From contig NZ_CP065856.1 of NCBI RefSeq assembly GCF_016065055.1, forward strand, positions 1,363,836 to 1,427,835: a stretch of DNA of 64,000 bases. The letters run 5' to 3'. How positions within the stretch are numbered: the stretch's first letter is position 1; the number at the start of each line of letters is the position of its first letter. Both the position numbers and the translations under genes were made by a program. Origin of the DNA: Halosimplex litoreum. Its GTDB lineage: Archaea; Halobacteriota; Halobacteria; Halobacteriales; Haloarculaceae. Below, piece by piece: positions 25,537-34,283 of this stretch. Below the pieces are notes generated by a model. The model saw only the letters and a program-made list of their open reading frames with translations. It was not told the DNA's origin and did no database searches.

Positions 25537-26235
25537 ATGACAGCCGCACTGTTCGTCGTCAGCGAGGAAGGCTACTGGGGAGAGGAGTGTATCGAGCCGC
25601 TCACCACGCTGGAGTCGGCGGGCGTCGACGTGACCGTCGCCACGCCCTCGGGCGACCCGCCGGAGGTCGACGAGCGGTCGATCGACCCCGACGAAGTCGG
25701 GGAGGAGACCGCCGAACGAGTCAGGGAGATCCACGAGAGCCACGACGAACTGAACGACCCCGACCCGGTCGCCCGCGTGTCCGCCGACGGCTACGACGCC
25801 GTCGTCTTCCCCGGCGGCCACGGGACCGAGTGGGACGTCAATCAGGACCGCCACGCCCGCGCGCTCCTGCGGGAGGCCGTCGGGGGGGAGGACGGGACGG
25901 CGCTGGTCGTCTGTCACGCCGTCGGTATCCTCGCGTTTACCCGCACCGACGACGGGAAGTTCCTCGTCGACGGCCGCGACGTGACCGGGTTCCCCAACGA
26001 GTGGGAGGACGGGATCGTCGACGACGCCGACCGCATGCCCGACGGCCGGAAGCTGCCCTACTGGGTCGAAGAGGAAGTGAAAGCCGCCGGCGGGAACTGG
26101 GACGCCGAACTCGACGCCGACGAGAGCGTCACCGTCGACGGCGACCTGGTGACTGGGCGCGGTCCCGGCTCGTCGGCCGCGGCCGCGCGGACGCTGCTGG
26201 ACGAACTCGGCGTCGCCGCTCAGGCCGGGGACTGA
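25537..26235 (+). CDS. DJ-1/PfpI (class I glutamine amidotransferase-like) protein
   Basis: 232 residues of the Hsp31-like branch. The nucleophile elbow is [12 protein letters not shown] with Cys126, and Glu10-Glu11 (SEEGYWGEE) provide the acidic partner; [16 protein letters not shown] supplies the third motif with H-G. Members act as glyoxalase III, chaperone or deglycase. The insertion [18 protein letters not shown] is typical of the 220-230 residue group. Single gene, TATA not evident. Confidence 0.88.
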   Translation: MTAALFVVSEEGYWGEECIEPLTTLESAGVDVTVATPSGDPPEVDERSIDPDEVGEETAERVREIHESHDELNDPDPVARVSADGYDAVVFPGGHGTEWDVNQDRHARALLREAVGGEDGTALVVCHAVGILAFTRTDDGKFLVDGRDVTGFPNEWEDGIVDDADRMPDGRKLPYWVEEEVKAAGGNWDAELDADESVTVDGDLVTGRGPGSSAAAARTLLDELGVAAQAGD

Positions 26236-26312
26236 GCGGACGGCGGGAGCCAGGACGGGACCGGCGGCGTCTCGCGCGGTGGATATTTCACGGGGCCGGC
26301 CGCACTGCGGGT

Positions 26313-26993
26313 ATGGCGATCGAAGACCGCGGCGACGCGAGCCTGATCACCCACGCGCTCGCGTCGGACGTGTTGACCCGGCTGCGCGACGTGGAGACAG
26401 AACAGGTGGAGTTCCGGAAGGGGCTCGTGAAACTCGGTCGGATCTGCGGCTACGAGATCATCGACGGCGCGATGGAGACCGAGTACGTCGCCGTCGAGAC
26501 CCCCCTCACCGAGACGATGGGCCAGCGCGTCAAGGGCCTCGACGACGTGGTCATCGTCAACGTCCTGCGCGCAGCGACGCCGTTCGTCGAGGGGCTGCTG
26601 AAGGCGTTTCCCCGGGCCCGCCAGGGAGTCATCTCCGCCAGCCGGGACGAGGCGGCGGGCATGGACGAGGCGGGCCAGTTCCCCATCTCCGTCGACTACG
26701 TGAAACTCCCCGATATCGAGCCCGAGGACACCGTGATCGTCGCCGACCCGATGCTGGCGACGGGATCGACGATGTGCGCGGTGCTGGAGCGGGTGCTAGA
26801 GGGCCAGCCCGAACCCGAGAACCTGTTCGTCATCTCGGCGGTGAGCGCGCCGGAGGGGCTGCTGGCGGTCGGCGACGCCGTCCCCGAGGCGGAGCTGCTG
26901 ACCGTCGCCATCGACGACGAACTCGACGACGACGGCTACATCGTCCCCGGACTCGGCGACGCGGGCGACCGGGCGTTCCGGACGACGGAGTGA
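26313..26993 (+). CDS. upp: Uracil phosphoribosyltransferase
   Basis: 226 residues. Converts uracil and PRPP to UMP (pyrimidine salvage). The PRPP loop [18 protein letters not shown] lies around residues 141-158, [19 protein letters not shown] is the upstream signature, and the C-terminal [16 protein letters not shown] carries the uracil-binding [10 protein letters not shown] motif. Length is standard. Confidence 0.96.
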   Translation: MAIEDRGDASLITHALASDVLTRLRDVETEQVEFRKGLVKLGRICGYEIIDGAMETEYVAVETPLTETMGQRVKGLDDVVIVNVLRAATPFVEGLLKAFPRARQGVISASRDEAAGMDEAGQFPISVDYVKLPDIEPEDTVIVADPMLATGSTMCAVLERVLEGQPEPENLFVISAVSAPEGLLAVGDAVPEAELLTVAIDDELDDDGYIVPGLGDAGDRAFRTTE

Positions 26994-27031
26994 GAGCGAG
27001 CGGCGACGTTACGGAGTCGGTCGTGGGGCCG

Positions 27032-27262
27032 TCAGTCCATCGCGACGTAGGTCTGAGTGTCCTCGATGCCCGCTACGTTCTGGATGTGGGTGGCGGCGAC
27101 GGCCTTGACCTCGGCGGTCTCGTCGACGGTGACGGTGGCGATGAAGTCCACGTCGCCGGCGACGATGTAGGCGTCGTCGACGCCCTCGACGTCGAGAATC
27201 TCGGATTTGAGCCGCTCGGCGTCGCCCGAATGGGCCTTGACCATGACGTAGGCGCGGACCAT
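27032..27262 (-). CDS. Stand-alone Lrp/AsnC ligand-binding (RAM) domain protein
   Basis: 76 residues comprising only the RAM effector domain: MVRAYVMVKAHSGDAERLK, central GVDDAYIVAGDVDFIATVTV with the ligand-turn glycine pattern, ending THIQNVAGIEDTQTYVAMD. There is no DNA-binding HTH. It follows the TrkA gene by one base on the same strand and has a close paralogue on the other side of that gene. An ATG three codons upstream overlaps trkA and is less likely. Confidence 0.87.
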   Translation of the reverse strand: MVRAYVMVKAHSGDAERLKSEILDVEGVDDAYIVAGDVDFIATVTVDETAEVKAVAATHIQNVAGIEDTQTYVAMD

Positions 27263-27263
27263 C

Positions 27264-27944
27264 TCAGGCACCCCCCGTGGCCGCGACGGCCTCGCCGACG
27301 ACGATCTGGCGCACGTCGTCCAGTTTCTCGAAGTCCGCGAGGATGGCGAGCGTGTCGCCCGCTTCGAGCGATACGTCCTCGTCGGGGATCGAGAGCGGGT
27401 CGCCCTGCTTGCCGAAGGCGAGCAGTTCCGTGTCGGCCGGCAGCTCCAGTTCGTCCAGCGTGTAGCCGCGCATCGGCGACTCCGGCGTGACGGTGAGCTC
27501 GACGAGCTGGAGGTTCTGTGCGATGTCGGCGACGGCGCGGATGTTGCCGCCGAGGAGTGCGTTCTTGGCGACGATGGCGCCCAGCCGCTCGGGGTAGATG
27601 ACCTCGTCGACGTCGGATGCGTACTTGCGGTAGATGTCCTCGCGGTACTCCTCGTCGATCCGGAGGACGGTGCGACAGCCGTGGTGTTTCCCGATCATGC
27701 AGGCGACGAAGTTCGTCGAGAGATCGCCCGTCAGCGCGCCCAGGGCGTCGGCCTCCGCCAGGTCGGCGGCGAGCAACACCTGCTCGTCGCTGGCGTCGCC
27801 CTCGATGACCTCGTATCCCTCCGCTTGCGCGCGGTCGACTTTCGCCGGGTCGCGCTCGATGAGGACCACCTCGTGTCCGCTGTCTTCGAGTGCGCGTGCC
27901 GTCCGCAGCCCGACGCGGCCGGCACCCACGATAACGAATCGCAT
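27264..27944 (-). CDS. TrkA family K+ uptake regulatory protein (TrkA-N + TrkA-C)
   Basis: 226 residues. The N-terminal RCK/TrkA-N Rossmann fold starts at once with MRFVIVGAGRVGLRTARAL, an acidic strand end VVLIERD and EGDASDEQVL; residues about 140-226 form the TrkA-C domain (VELTVTPESPMRGYTLDEL; VSLEAGDTLAILADF). It should bind NAD(H) or nucleotides and gate a K+ channel or Trk transporter; none is encoded nearby. Cotranscribed with the downstream RAM-domain gene. Confidence 0.9.
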   Translation of the reverse strand: MRFVIVGAGRVGLRTARALEDSGHEVVLIERDPAKVDRAQAEGYEVIEGDASDEQVLLAADLAEADALGALTGDLSTNFVACMIGKHHGCRTVLRIDEEYREDIYRKYASDVDEVIYPERLGAIVAKNALLGGNIRAVADIAQNLQLVELTVTPESPMRGYTLDELELPADTELLAFGKQGDPLSIPDEDVSLEAGDTLAILADFEKLDDVRQIVVGEAVAATGGA

Positions 27945-28124
27945 GGTAACGCGTACGACCAGGCGGGGAATAAAGCTACCTCCGATCACCCCCGATCGGG
28001 GGCTTCGAACTCCCGGTCGAGCGGCTCGCCGATCGTGTGCGTGTCACTCTCACCCTACCGGATCAACGCGGGCTTCGAGGTCCGGGGGAAGGTTTTTGGA
28101 GTCACCGGGAGAAGTTCGGATACG

Positions 28125-28355
28125 ATGGTGCGGGCCTTTATCATGGTGAAGACGGCGGCCGGGAAGTCCGAACAGCTGCTCGACTCGATCCGGGGGATCG
28201 ACGGGGTCGAGGAGGCGCACATCGTCGCCGGCCAGTACGACATCATCGTCGAGGCGACCGGCGAGGAGGTGTACGACCTCATGCACGGCGTCGCGACCAG
28301 GCTCCGCGATCTGGGCGGTGTCGCCGACACGAAGACGTACATCTGTCTCGATTGA
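28125..28355 (+). CDS. Stand-alone Lrp/AsnC ligand-binding (RAM) domain protein, paralogue
   Basis: 76 residues, the same length and layout as the protein on the other flank of trkA: MVRAFIMVKTAAGKSEQLL, GVEEAHIVAGQYDIIVEATG, and DLGGVADTKTYICLD. It lacks an HTH and is divergent from trkA. A T-rich TATA-like stretch (GGTTTTTGGAG) lies about 27-35 bases before the ATG. Confidence 0.87.
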   Translation: MVRAFIMVKTAAGKSEQLLDSIRGIDGVEEAHIVAGQYDIIVEATGEEVYDLMHGVATRLRDLGGVADTKTYICLD

Positions 28356-28385
28356 GCGGTCCCCGCGCTCGGGTCTCGGCGCCGT

Positions 28386-29480
28386 TCACTCTTCAGGGCC
28401 GTCACGCTCGGGAGCGGTGCCCTCGCTGGCGGCCCGACCGGTCTCGCCCTCGGTGACGGACCGTCGCCGGTCGCGGACTCGCGGTGGGAACGTCGCGTAG
28501 GCGTGGTCGAACACGTCGGTGGGGTCGGGCTCGCTCGCTTCGGCGGCCGCCACGGCCTCGTCCACCTCGTCCCTCGCCGCCTCGCGGGCCGCCTCGACGA
28601 ATCCCTCGTCGACGACGCCCTCCTCGCGCAGGTAATCGGCGTACCGTTCCAGCGGGTCCGCGGTCCGCCAGTCGGGCAGACCCTCGGCGGCGGCGTCGCG
28701 GTAGCGGTCGGGGTCGTCGCTGGTGGTGTGGGCGCCCTGGCGGTAGGTCAGACTCTCGACGAGGACGGGGTCGCCCGCGAGCGCCGACGCGCGAGCCTCG
28801 CGGACGACCTCGTAGACAGCGAGGGGGTCGTTCCCGTCGACTCGTACCCCGTCGACCCCGTAGGCGCGGGCCTTCCCCGCGATGGTCGCGCTGGCCGTCT
28901 GTCGGTCGGTCGGCACGCTGATCGCCCAGCCGTTGTTCTCGCAGAAGAAGACGACCGGCGCCGAGAACACGCCCGCGAAGTTCGTCGCCTCGTGGAAGTC
29001 ACCCTCGCTCGTGGCGCCGTCGCCGAGGCAGGCGCAGGCGACCCGGTCGTCACCGCGATAGTCGGCCGCCATTCCCGCGCCGACCGCGTGGGGGAGTTGC
29101 GTCGCGATCGGCGTCGCCTGCGTGAACGTGACCGGGTCCCGACCGGGCTCCGCGTCCGTATCGACGACGGGTTCGTACTCGGAGTACCCGCGGCGAAAGC
29201 GGAGAATATCGGCCGGCGAGCGGCCGCGGGCGAGTTGCATGGCGTTCGAACGATACGTCGGGAAGAGCCAGTCGTCGTCGACCAGGGCGTGAGCGGCGCC
29301 GACCTGCGACCCCTCCTGCCCGACGAAGGGCGGGTAGCCGCTCATCCAGCCCCTGCGCTGGAGCGCGACCGCCCGCTCGTCGAAGACGCGAGCGCGGACG
29401 ATATCTCGGAGGAGCGTGCGCGCCAGCCCCGGGTCGACGTTCGTCTCGCCCAGCGACCGCTCGCCGATGACGCGGTGCAT
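28386..29480 (-). CDS. Thiamine-diphosphate-dependent dehydrogenase E1 component, alpha subunit
   Basis: 364 residues of the pyruvate / branched-chain 2-oxoacid dehydrogenase E1-alpha family. GQEGSQVGAAHAL is the family start, the ThDP motif runs LGDGATSEGDFHEATNFAGV to FFCENNGWAISVP (G-D-G to N-N), and the phosphorylation-loop region YRQGAHTTSDDPDRY follows. No E1-beta, E2 or E3 gene is adjacent, so its partners are elsewhere. The last ~30 residues are Arg/Glu-rich. Confidence 0.87.
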   Translation of the reverse strand: MHRVIGERSLGETNVDPGLARTLLRDIVRARVFDERAVALQRRGWMSGYPPFVGQEGSQVGAAHALVDDDWLFPTYRSNAMQLARGRSPADILRFRRGYSEYEPVVDTDAEPGRDPVTFTQATPIATQLPHAVGAGMAADYRGDDRVACACLGDGATSEGDFHEATNFAGVFSAPVVFFCENNGWAISVPTDRQTASATIAGKARAYGVDGVRVDGNDPLAVYEVVREARASALAGDPVLVESLTYRQGAHTTSDDPDRYRDAAAEGLPDWRTADPLERYADYLREEGVVDEGFVEAAREAARDEVDEAVAAAEASEPDPTDVFDHAYATFPPRVRDRRRSVTEGETGRAASEGTAPERDGPEE

Positions 29481-29599
29481 GGTATCCCGATTGGTGCGGC
29501 GGTGAGAAAGCGATTGCGTCGAGCCCGACGGCGACTCGGCCCGACTCGACGCCCGCTCGCAGTCGACACCTCAAAGAGCGCGCGGCGCCAACGGCCGGT

Positions 29600-29953
29600 A
29601 TGGTCAGTGCCGTCGACGCGGTCGAGCTGGTCTTCCTGATCGTCGTCCACAGCGCGGTCGCCGCCCTGATGACGCGGTTTTTCCGCGTTCGGCTATCGAC
29701 TCGCTGGGGTGGCTTCCTCTACGCCGGCATCCTCGTACCCTTCGCGTTGCTGGTCTCGACGCTGTTTTTCAGCGGCGTCCTGCCGCTGGGGCCGAATCTG
29801 GGGTCGGCCGGTGCCGTCGTGACGCTGATCATCCTCCTGCCGACGGTGGCGGGCATCACCTTCGACTACTTCTGGATGCCCTCGCCCGACGACGTGGACC
29901 TGCCCGACCGCTGGGACCGCAACGAACGACCCAGCCGCTACGAGGACCGCTGA
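29600..29953 (+). CDS. Conserved haloarchaeal membrane protein
   Basis: 117 residues with three hydrophobic segments (VELVFLIVVHSAVAALM; WGGFLYAGILVPFALLVSTLFF; VVTLIILLPTVAGITFDYF) and a charged C-terminal tail (DDVDLPDRWDRNERPSRYED). Tail on the cytoplasmic side is likely. Divergent from the E1-alpha gene. Function unknown. Confidence 0.75.
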   Translation: MVSAVDAVELVFLIVVHSAVAALMTRFFRVRLSTRWGGFLYAGILVPFALLVSTLFFSGVLPLGPNLGSAGAVVTLIILLPTVAGITFDYFWMPSPDDVDLPDRWDRNERPSRYEDR

Positions 29954-29998
29954 CCCGCCGCCGCGCGCTTCGCTCCCGCGGACGCCACCGAAACCGCG

Positions 29999-30598
29999 TT
30001 ACTCCAGCAGCGTCAGCACCGCCGCTTCCACGTCCGAAAGCACCGCCGCCTGGGGCCGCGTAGCGTCGATCCGGACGAACCGCTCGGGGTCGTCGTCGAT
30101 CAGCCGCTCGTAGTTCGTCCGCACCGATTCGAGGAAGGCAACCTGTTCCATCTTGTTGGTCGACCCCGCCCGACGGGCGCCGGTCTCGGGATCGACGTCG
30201 AGGTAGATCGTCGCGTCCGGGCGGCGAGTGAACGGGGCGTGTACGTCCCGGACGTAGTCCAGGGGGTCGGCATCGAGGTCGGGGTGGGCGTCGAGCGTCG
30301 CGCCCTGGTAGGCGTACCGGGAGTCGGAGTAGCGGTCGGAGACGACGAGGCGACCCTCGGCGAGGGCGGGGCGAACCACCCGCGAGAGGTGGTCGGCGTG
30401 GTCGGCGGTGTAGAGGAACAACTCGGCCAGCGAGTCGGCGTCGGCGTCGCCGATAGAGCGGGCGACCGCCTCGCCGTACCACGACTCGGTGGGTTCACGA
30501 GTGAACACCGCGTCGGCGGGCAGGGCGTCGCTGTCGGCGAGGTGGGCGGCCGCCGAGGACTTGCCGCTACCGTCGAGCCCCTCCAGCGTCACGAGCAT
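29999..30598 (-). CDS. tmk: Thymidylate kinase
   Basis: 199 residues. Phosphorylates dTMP to dTDP. P-loop [11 protein letters not shown] at residues 5-15, the dTMP-binding [10 protein letters not shown], the D-R-Y/H motif [15 protein letters not shown], and lid region [17 protein letters not shown] placed at [10 protein letters not shown]; an upstream frame extension (MGRPRRAG) is basic and not needed. Antiparallel to arcS, with the two starts about 140 bases apart. Confidence 0.93.
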   Translation of the reverse strand: MLVTLEGLDGSGKSSAAAHLADSDALPADAVFTREPTESWYGEAVARSIGDADADSLAELFLYTADHADHLSRVVRPALAEGRLVVSDRYSDSRYAYQGATLDAHPDLDADPLDYVRDVHAPFTRRPDATIYLDVDPETGARRAGSTNKMEQVAFLESVRTNYERLIDDDPERFVRIDATRPQAAVLSDVEAAVLTLLE

Positions 30599-30737
30599 AC
30601 CTGCCCGTCTCGGCCGCCCCACCTAAACGACTCGGTGGCGGGACGGGCGGAGGCGAACGGCGGTGGCCGAGTCTCCGAGACGGGACCGGACGGCCCGAGA
30701 CGATAGCCTCATCCCGGCCGACACCGACCGAAGGAGT

Positions 30738-32531
30738 ATGACCGACCACTTCGAGGTCCACGAGCGCGACGGGGCGGCCCGTGTCGCCGAGGTGCGCCTC
30801 GACTCGCCGGTGACGACGCCCGCGCTGGTCACCGACGCCGACCGCGCCGACGACGCGCCCGAATCGGGGATCGCGGCGCCGGTCCTGGCCGACGCCGGGA
30901 CCGGCTGGGCGACCGAACCCGACGCGCCAGAGGGGGACGACTCCCGCCTCACCGTCCTGCCCGCCCGCGGGTTCCCGTCGGGGACGCCCGACGAGGTCCA
31001 GGAGGCGTTCGCGCCGGAAGTCCCCGACGCCGACTTCCCGAGCGCCGCCGTAATTTCGGCCGACACCGCCGCCGACCTGGGCACCGACGCCTACGTCCTC
31101 TCCGGCGCGCCGGGGATCGCCGGCCACGCCGCGAAGTTCGTCGACTCGATCGTCCAGGTTCGCGAGGCGATCCCCTACGACGCCGCGCTGTATCTCCCGG
31201 GTGTCGCCACGCCGGCCAACGTCGCGACGCTGGTCTACGCGGGCGTCGACCTCGTCGACGCCGACCGCGCCGTCGTCCGCGGCACGCAGGGCCGCTATCT
31301 CACCGTCGACGACCACCAGTTCCTCGAAGACCTCGACGAACTCCCCTGTGCCTGCCCCACCTGCCAGCAGCCCCGCGAAGAGTTCGACCGGCTGGACTGC
31401 GCCCGCCACAACGTCAACGCCCTCGAAGCGGCGCTCAAGACCGCCCGCCGCCGGATCCGCGACGGCCGCCTCCGCGATTACGTCGAGGGCCAGGCCCGTC
31501 ACGAGCAGTGGCTCACCGCCGTCTTCCGCCGCCTCGACCAGCAGTACGGCTATCTGGAAGAGCGCACCCCCATTTTGCGACAGGCCGAGATCACCGCGGC
31601 GACCGAGGATACCATCCGACGCGTGGAGATACAGCGCTTCGCCGAGCGGGTCACCGCCCGCTATCGCAACCGCTTCGACAACCCGCTCGTGCTGGTGCCG
31701 TGTTCGGCGGGCAAACCCTACAGCGACTCCCAGAGCCACCGGCAGTACCACGACGCCGTCCAGTGGCGCGCCCACAAGGTGTCGATGACCTCCCCCATCG
31801 GCGTCGTCCCGCAGGAGCTCGAACTCACCTACCCCGCTCAGCACTACGATTCGGTGGTGACCGGCCGCTGGAGCGAAAACGAGATCGAGTTCGTCGCGAG
31901 CGTTCTAGAGCGCTACCTGGAGAACACGGACTACCCGCGGGTCATCGCGCACGTCCCCGATGACTACCGCCCCATCTGCGAGCGCGTCGAGGCCTCGCTG
32001 GGGACGGCGTTCACCTACACCGTCGAAGACCACCCCACGACCACCGACTCCCTGGGCAACCTCGCCAGCGAGCTCTCGGACGAGCTGAAGTACGGCAAGC
32101 GCGAGCGCCAGCACAACACCATCAGAGCGATCGCCGACTACCAGTTCGGGGCGGGTGCGGGCGACGAGCTGTTCGACGACCTCGCGGTTCGGGGGAGCCA
32201 CCCCGGCCTGCAGGCCCACGACGGCGACGGCGAGCAACTGGCCGTGGTCGTCCGCCCCTACGGCACGCTGGCGTTCACGCTCGCCGGCGCGCGCCACTGG
32301 GTCGACAGCGACGCCCCGACCAAGCGCGTCGAGATCGACGACTTCGTCCCCCACGGGAGCGTCCTCGCGCCCGGTATCGTCGACGCCGACGAGGACGTCC
32401 GCGTCGGCGACGAGGTCGTCTTCGAGGGGCCCAGCGCCTTCGCCGTGGGCCGCGCGGAGATGTCCGGTCCCGAGATGGCCCGGTCGACGCGCGGGATCGC
32501 CGCCCAGGTCCGTCACGTCGACGAACTGTAG
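30738..32531 (+). CDS. arcS: Archaeosine synthase subunit alpha
   Basis: 597 residues. Converts preQ0 at tRNA position 15 into archaeosine, completing what TgtA begins. The ArcS hallmark P-C-x3-K-P-Y-x2-S-x2-H is present as [15 protein letters not shown], and the N-terminal half is TGT-like but catalytically altered ([20 protein letters not shown]; zinc ligands CACPTC). A PUA domain closes the protein ([12 protein letters not shown]-type start, [20 protein letters not shown]). AAGGAG seven bases before the ATG is one of the few clear Shine-Dalgarno sites here. Confidence 0.94.
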   Translation: MTDHFEVHERDGAARVAEVRLDSPVTTPALVTDADRADDAPESGIAAPVLADAGTGWATEPDAPEGDDSRLTVLPARGFPSGTPDEVQEAFAPEVPDADFPSAAVISADTAADLGTDAYVLSGAPGIAGHAAKFVDSIVQVREAIPYDAALYLPGVATPANVATLVYAGVDLVDADRAVVRGTQGRYLTVDDHQFLEDLDELPCACPTCQQPREEFDRLDCARHNVNALEAALKTARRRIRDGRLRDYVEGQARHEQWLTAVFRRLDQQYGYLEERTPILRQAEITAATEDTIRRVEIQRFAERVTARYRNRFDNPLVLVPCSAGKPYSDSQSHRQYHDAVQWRAHKVSMTSPIGVVPQELELTYPAQHYDSVVTGRWSENEIEFVASVLERYLENTDYPRVIAHVPDDYRPICERVEASLGTAFTYTVEDHPTTTDSLGNLASELSDELKYGKRERQHNTIRAIADYQFGAGAGDELFDDLAVRGSHPGLQAHDGDGEQLAVVVRPYGTLAFTLAGARHWVDSDAPTKRVEIDDFVPHGSVLAPGIVDADEDVRVGDEVVFEGPSAFAVGRAEMSGPEMARSTRGIAAQVRHVDEL

Positions 32532-32589
32532 TGAACACCACCGGATCGATCCGAATCCTGAAGAGCGGGGACGGCGAACCTATCGGCCA

Positions 32590-33888
32590 ATGCACGTGAG
32601 CATCGTGGGCAGCGGCTACGTCGGGACGACGGTCGCGGCCTGTCTCGCCGATCTGGGTCACGACGTGACGAACGTCGACGTCGACGAGGACACCGTCGCC
32701 GCGATCAACGACGGCGAGTCGCCGATCCACGAGCCCGGCCTCGCCGACCTCGTGGCAGAACACGCCGGGGAGACCCTGCGGGCGACCACCGACTACGACG
32801 CCGTCCGCGAGACGGACGTGACCTTCCTCGCGCTGCCGACCCCCTCCGAGGACGACGGCGCCATCGACCTAGCCTACATGGAGGCCGGCGCCGCCTCGCT
32901 GGGCGAAGCGCTAGCCGACAAAGACGGCGACCACCTCGTCGTCGTCAAGAGCACCGTCGTCCCCGGGTCGACCGAGGAGGTCGTCGCACCCGCGATCGAG
33001 GAGACCTCGGGCAAGACCGCCGGCGAAGGGTTCCACGTCGCGATGAACCCCGAATTCCTCCGCATGGGCACCGCCGTCGCGGACTTCCTCGACCCCCAGA
33101 AGATCGTCTTCGGCGCCCGCGAATCGGCGGCCTACGACACGCTGGGCGAGGTGTTCGAACCGCTGGTCGCGGAGAGCGACGCCACCGTCGTCGAGACCGG
33201 GATCCGCGAGGCCGAGATGATCAAGTACGCCAACAACGGCTTTCTCGCCTCGAAGGTTTCGCTCATCAACGACATCGGGAACGTCTGCAAGGAGTTCGAC
33301 GTCGACGCCTACGAAGTCGCCGACGCCATCGCCTTAGACGACCGTATCGGTGGGAAATTCCTCCGGTCAGGGATCGGGTACGGCGGCAGCTGCTTTCCGA
33401 AAGACGTGAATGCGATTATAGCAGCCGCACACGACGCCGGCTACGAGCCGCCGATGCTCGAAGCCGCGGTCGAAGTGAACGCTCTCCAGCCCGAACGTCT
33501 CCTCTCGCTGCTAGACGAGCGGGCAGACGTGGCCGGTGAGCGCGTCGCCGTCCTCGGGCTTTCGTTCAAGCCCGGGACGGACGACGTTCGGAAGACGCGG
33601 GCGGTGCCGGTCATCGAAGGACTGCAGGAACGCGGTGCGGAGGTGGTCGCCTACGACCCCGTGGCGACCGAGCGCTTCGACGAACACTACCCCGAGATCG
33701 AGATCGACTACGCCGACAGCGCGGCCGGAGCGCTGGAAGGGGCCCGCGCGGCGGTCGCAGTCACCGACTGGGACGAGTTCGCCGCACTCGATTCGGCGTT
33801 CGACGCGATGGCGACGCCACTGGTCCTCGACGGTCGACACGTTATCGAGCGCCGCGAAGGGATCGACTACGTCGGCCTGACGTGGTAG
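32590..33888 (+). CDS. aglM: UDP-glucose/UDP-ManNAc-type 6-dehydrogenase (AglM-like)
   Basis: 432 residues. Oxidises the C6 hydroxyl of a UDP-hexose to a uronic acid using NAD+. N-terminal Rossmann motif [13 protein letters not shown] (residues 5-17), central [20 protein letters not shown] and [19 protein letters not shown], catalytic Cys near residue 268 in [12 protein letters not shown], and C-terminal [20 protein letters not shown]. In Haloferax this enzyme makes the hexuronic acids of the S-layer N-glycan. It opens the glycan island, which supports that role here. Confidence 0.93.
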   Translation: MHVSIVGSGYVGTTVAACLADLGHDVTNVDVDEDTVAAINDGESPIHEPGLADLVAEHAGETLRATTDYDAVRETDVTFLALPTPSEDDGAIDLAYMEAGAASLGEALADKDGDHLVVVKSTVVPGSTEEVVAPAIEETSGKTAGEGFHVAMNPEFLRMGTAVADFLDPQKIVFGARESAAYDTLGEVFEPLVAESDATVVETGIREAEMIKYANNGFLASKVSLINDIGNVCKEFDVDAYEVADAIALDDRIGGKFLRSGIGYGGSCFPKDVNAIIAAAHDAGYEPPMLEAAVEVNALQPERLLSLLDERADVAGERVAVLGLSFKPGTDDVRKTRAVPVIEGLQERGAEVVAYDPVATERFDEHYPEIEIDYADSAAGALEGARAAVAVTDWDEFAALDSAFDAMATPLVLDGRHVIERREGIDYVGLTW

Positions 33889-34043
33889 TCGGCCCGAACG
33901 GAATACCCGGATCGACCCGGTCTCCCGTTCACGCCCCGTAGCGTTCGCCCCCGCCTCTACCGCTTCCGTATCCCGCTGTCCGACCGATCACTATCAGATA
34001 ACAGTAGTGTCTACCGGATTAAACATCAAATCGCAGATAATAT

Positions 34044-34283
34044 ATGAATAAAATACGTTTTTCGAAACTACCGGAAAATTTGTCGTTCGATACCGGTCGT
34101 TCTGACGAGCGGAAGGTCACTCGAGTGTCGACGAGAGAGGCGTTCCGGGAGCAGTCGTATCCGGTCCCGTCCGTCTCCGGAGAAGTACAGGATACGCAGC
34201 CTCGGGAGAGAGTCGCCGAGATCTCCGACCAGTCTAGAAAATCTATCGAAACCGTCGAAAACGGGCAATCGCGGCACTTTTAG
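34044..34283 (+). CDS. Possible small protein, unknown
   Basis: A 79-residue frame, MNKIRFSKLPENLSFDTG onward, with a balanced charge (Lys/Arg and Glu/Asp) and more Ser/Gln than neighbours. It begins within an AT-rich promoter-like patch (GATAATATATG). No domain recognised, no partner. It may be a real accessory gene or a chance frame in the gene-poor stretch. Confidence 0.3.
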   Translation: MNKIRFSKLPENLSFDTGRSDERKVTRVSTREAFREQSYPVPSVSGEVQDTQPRERVAEISDQSRKSIETVENGQSRHF

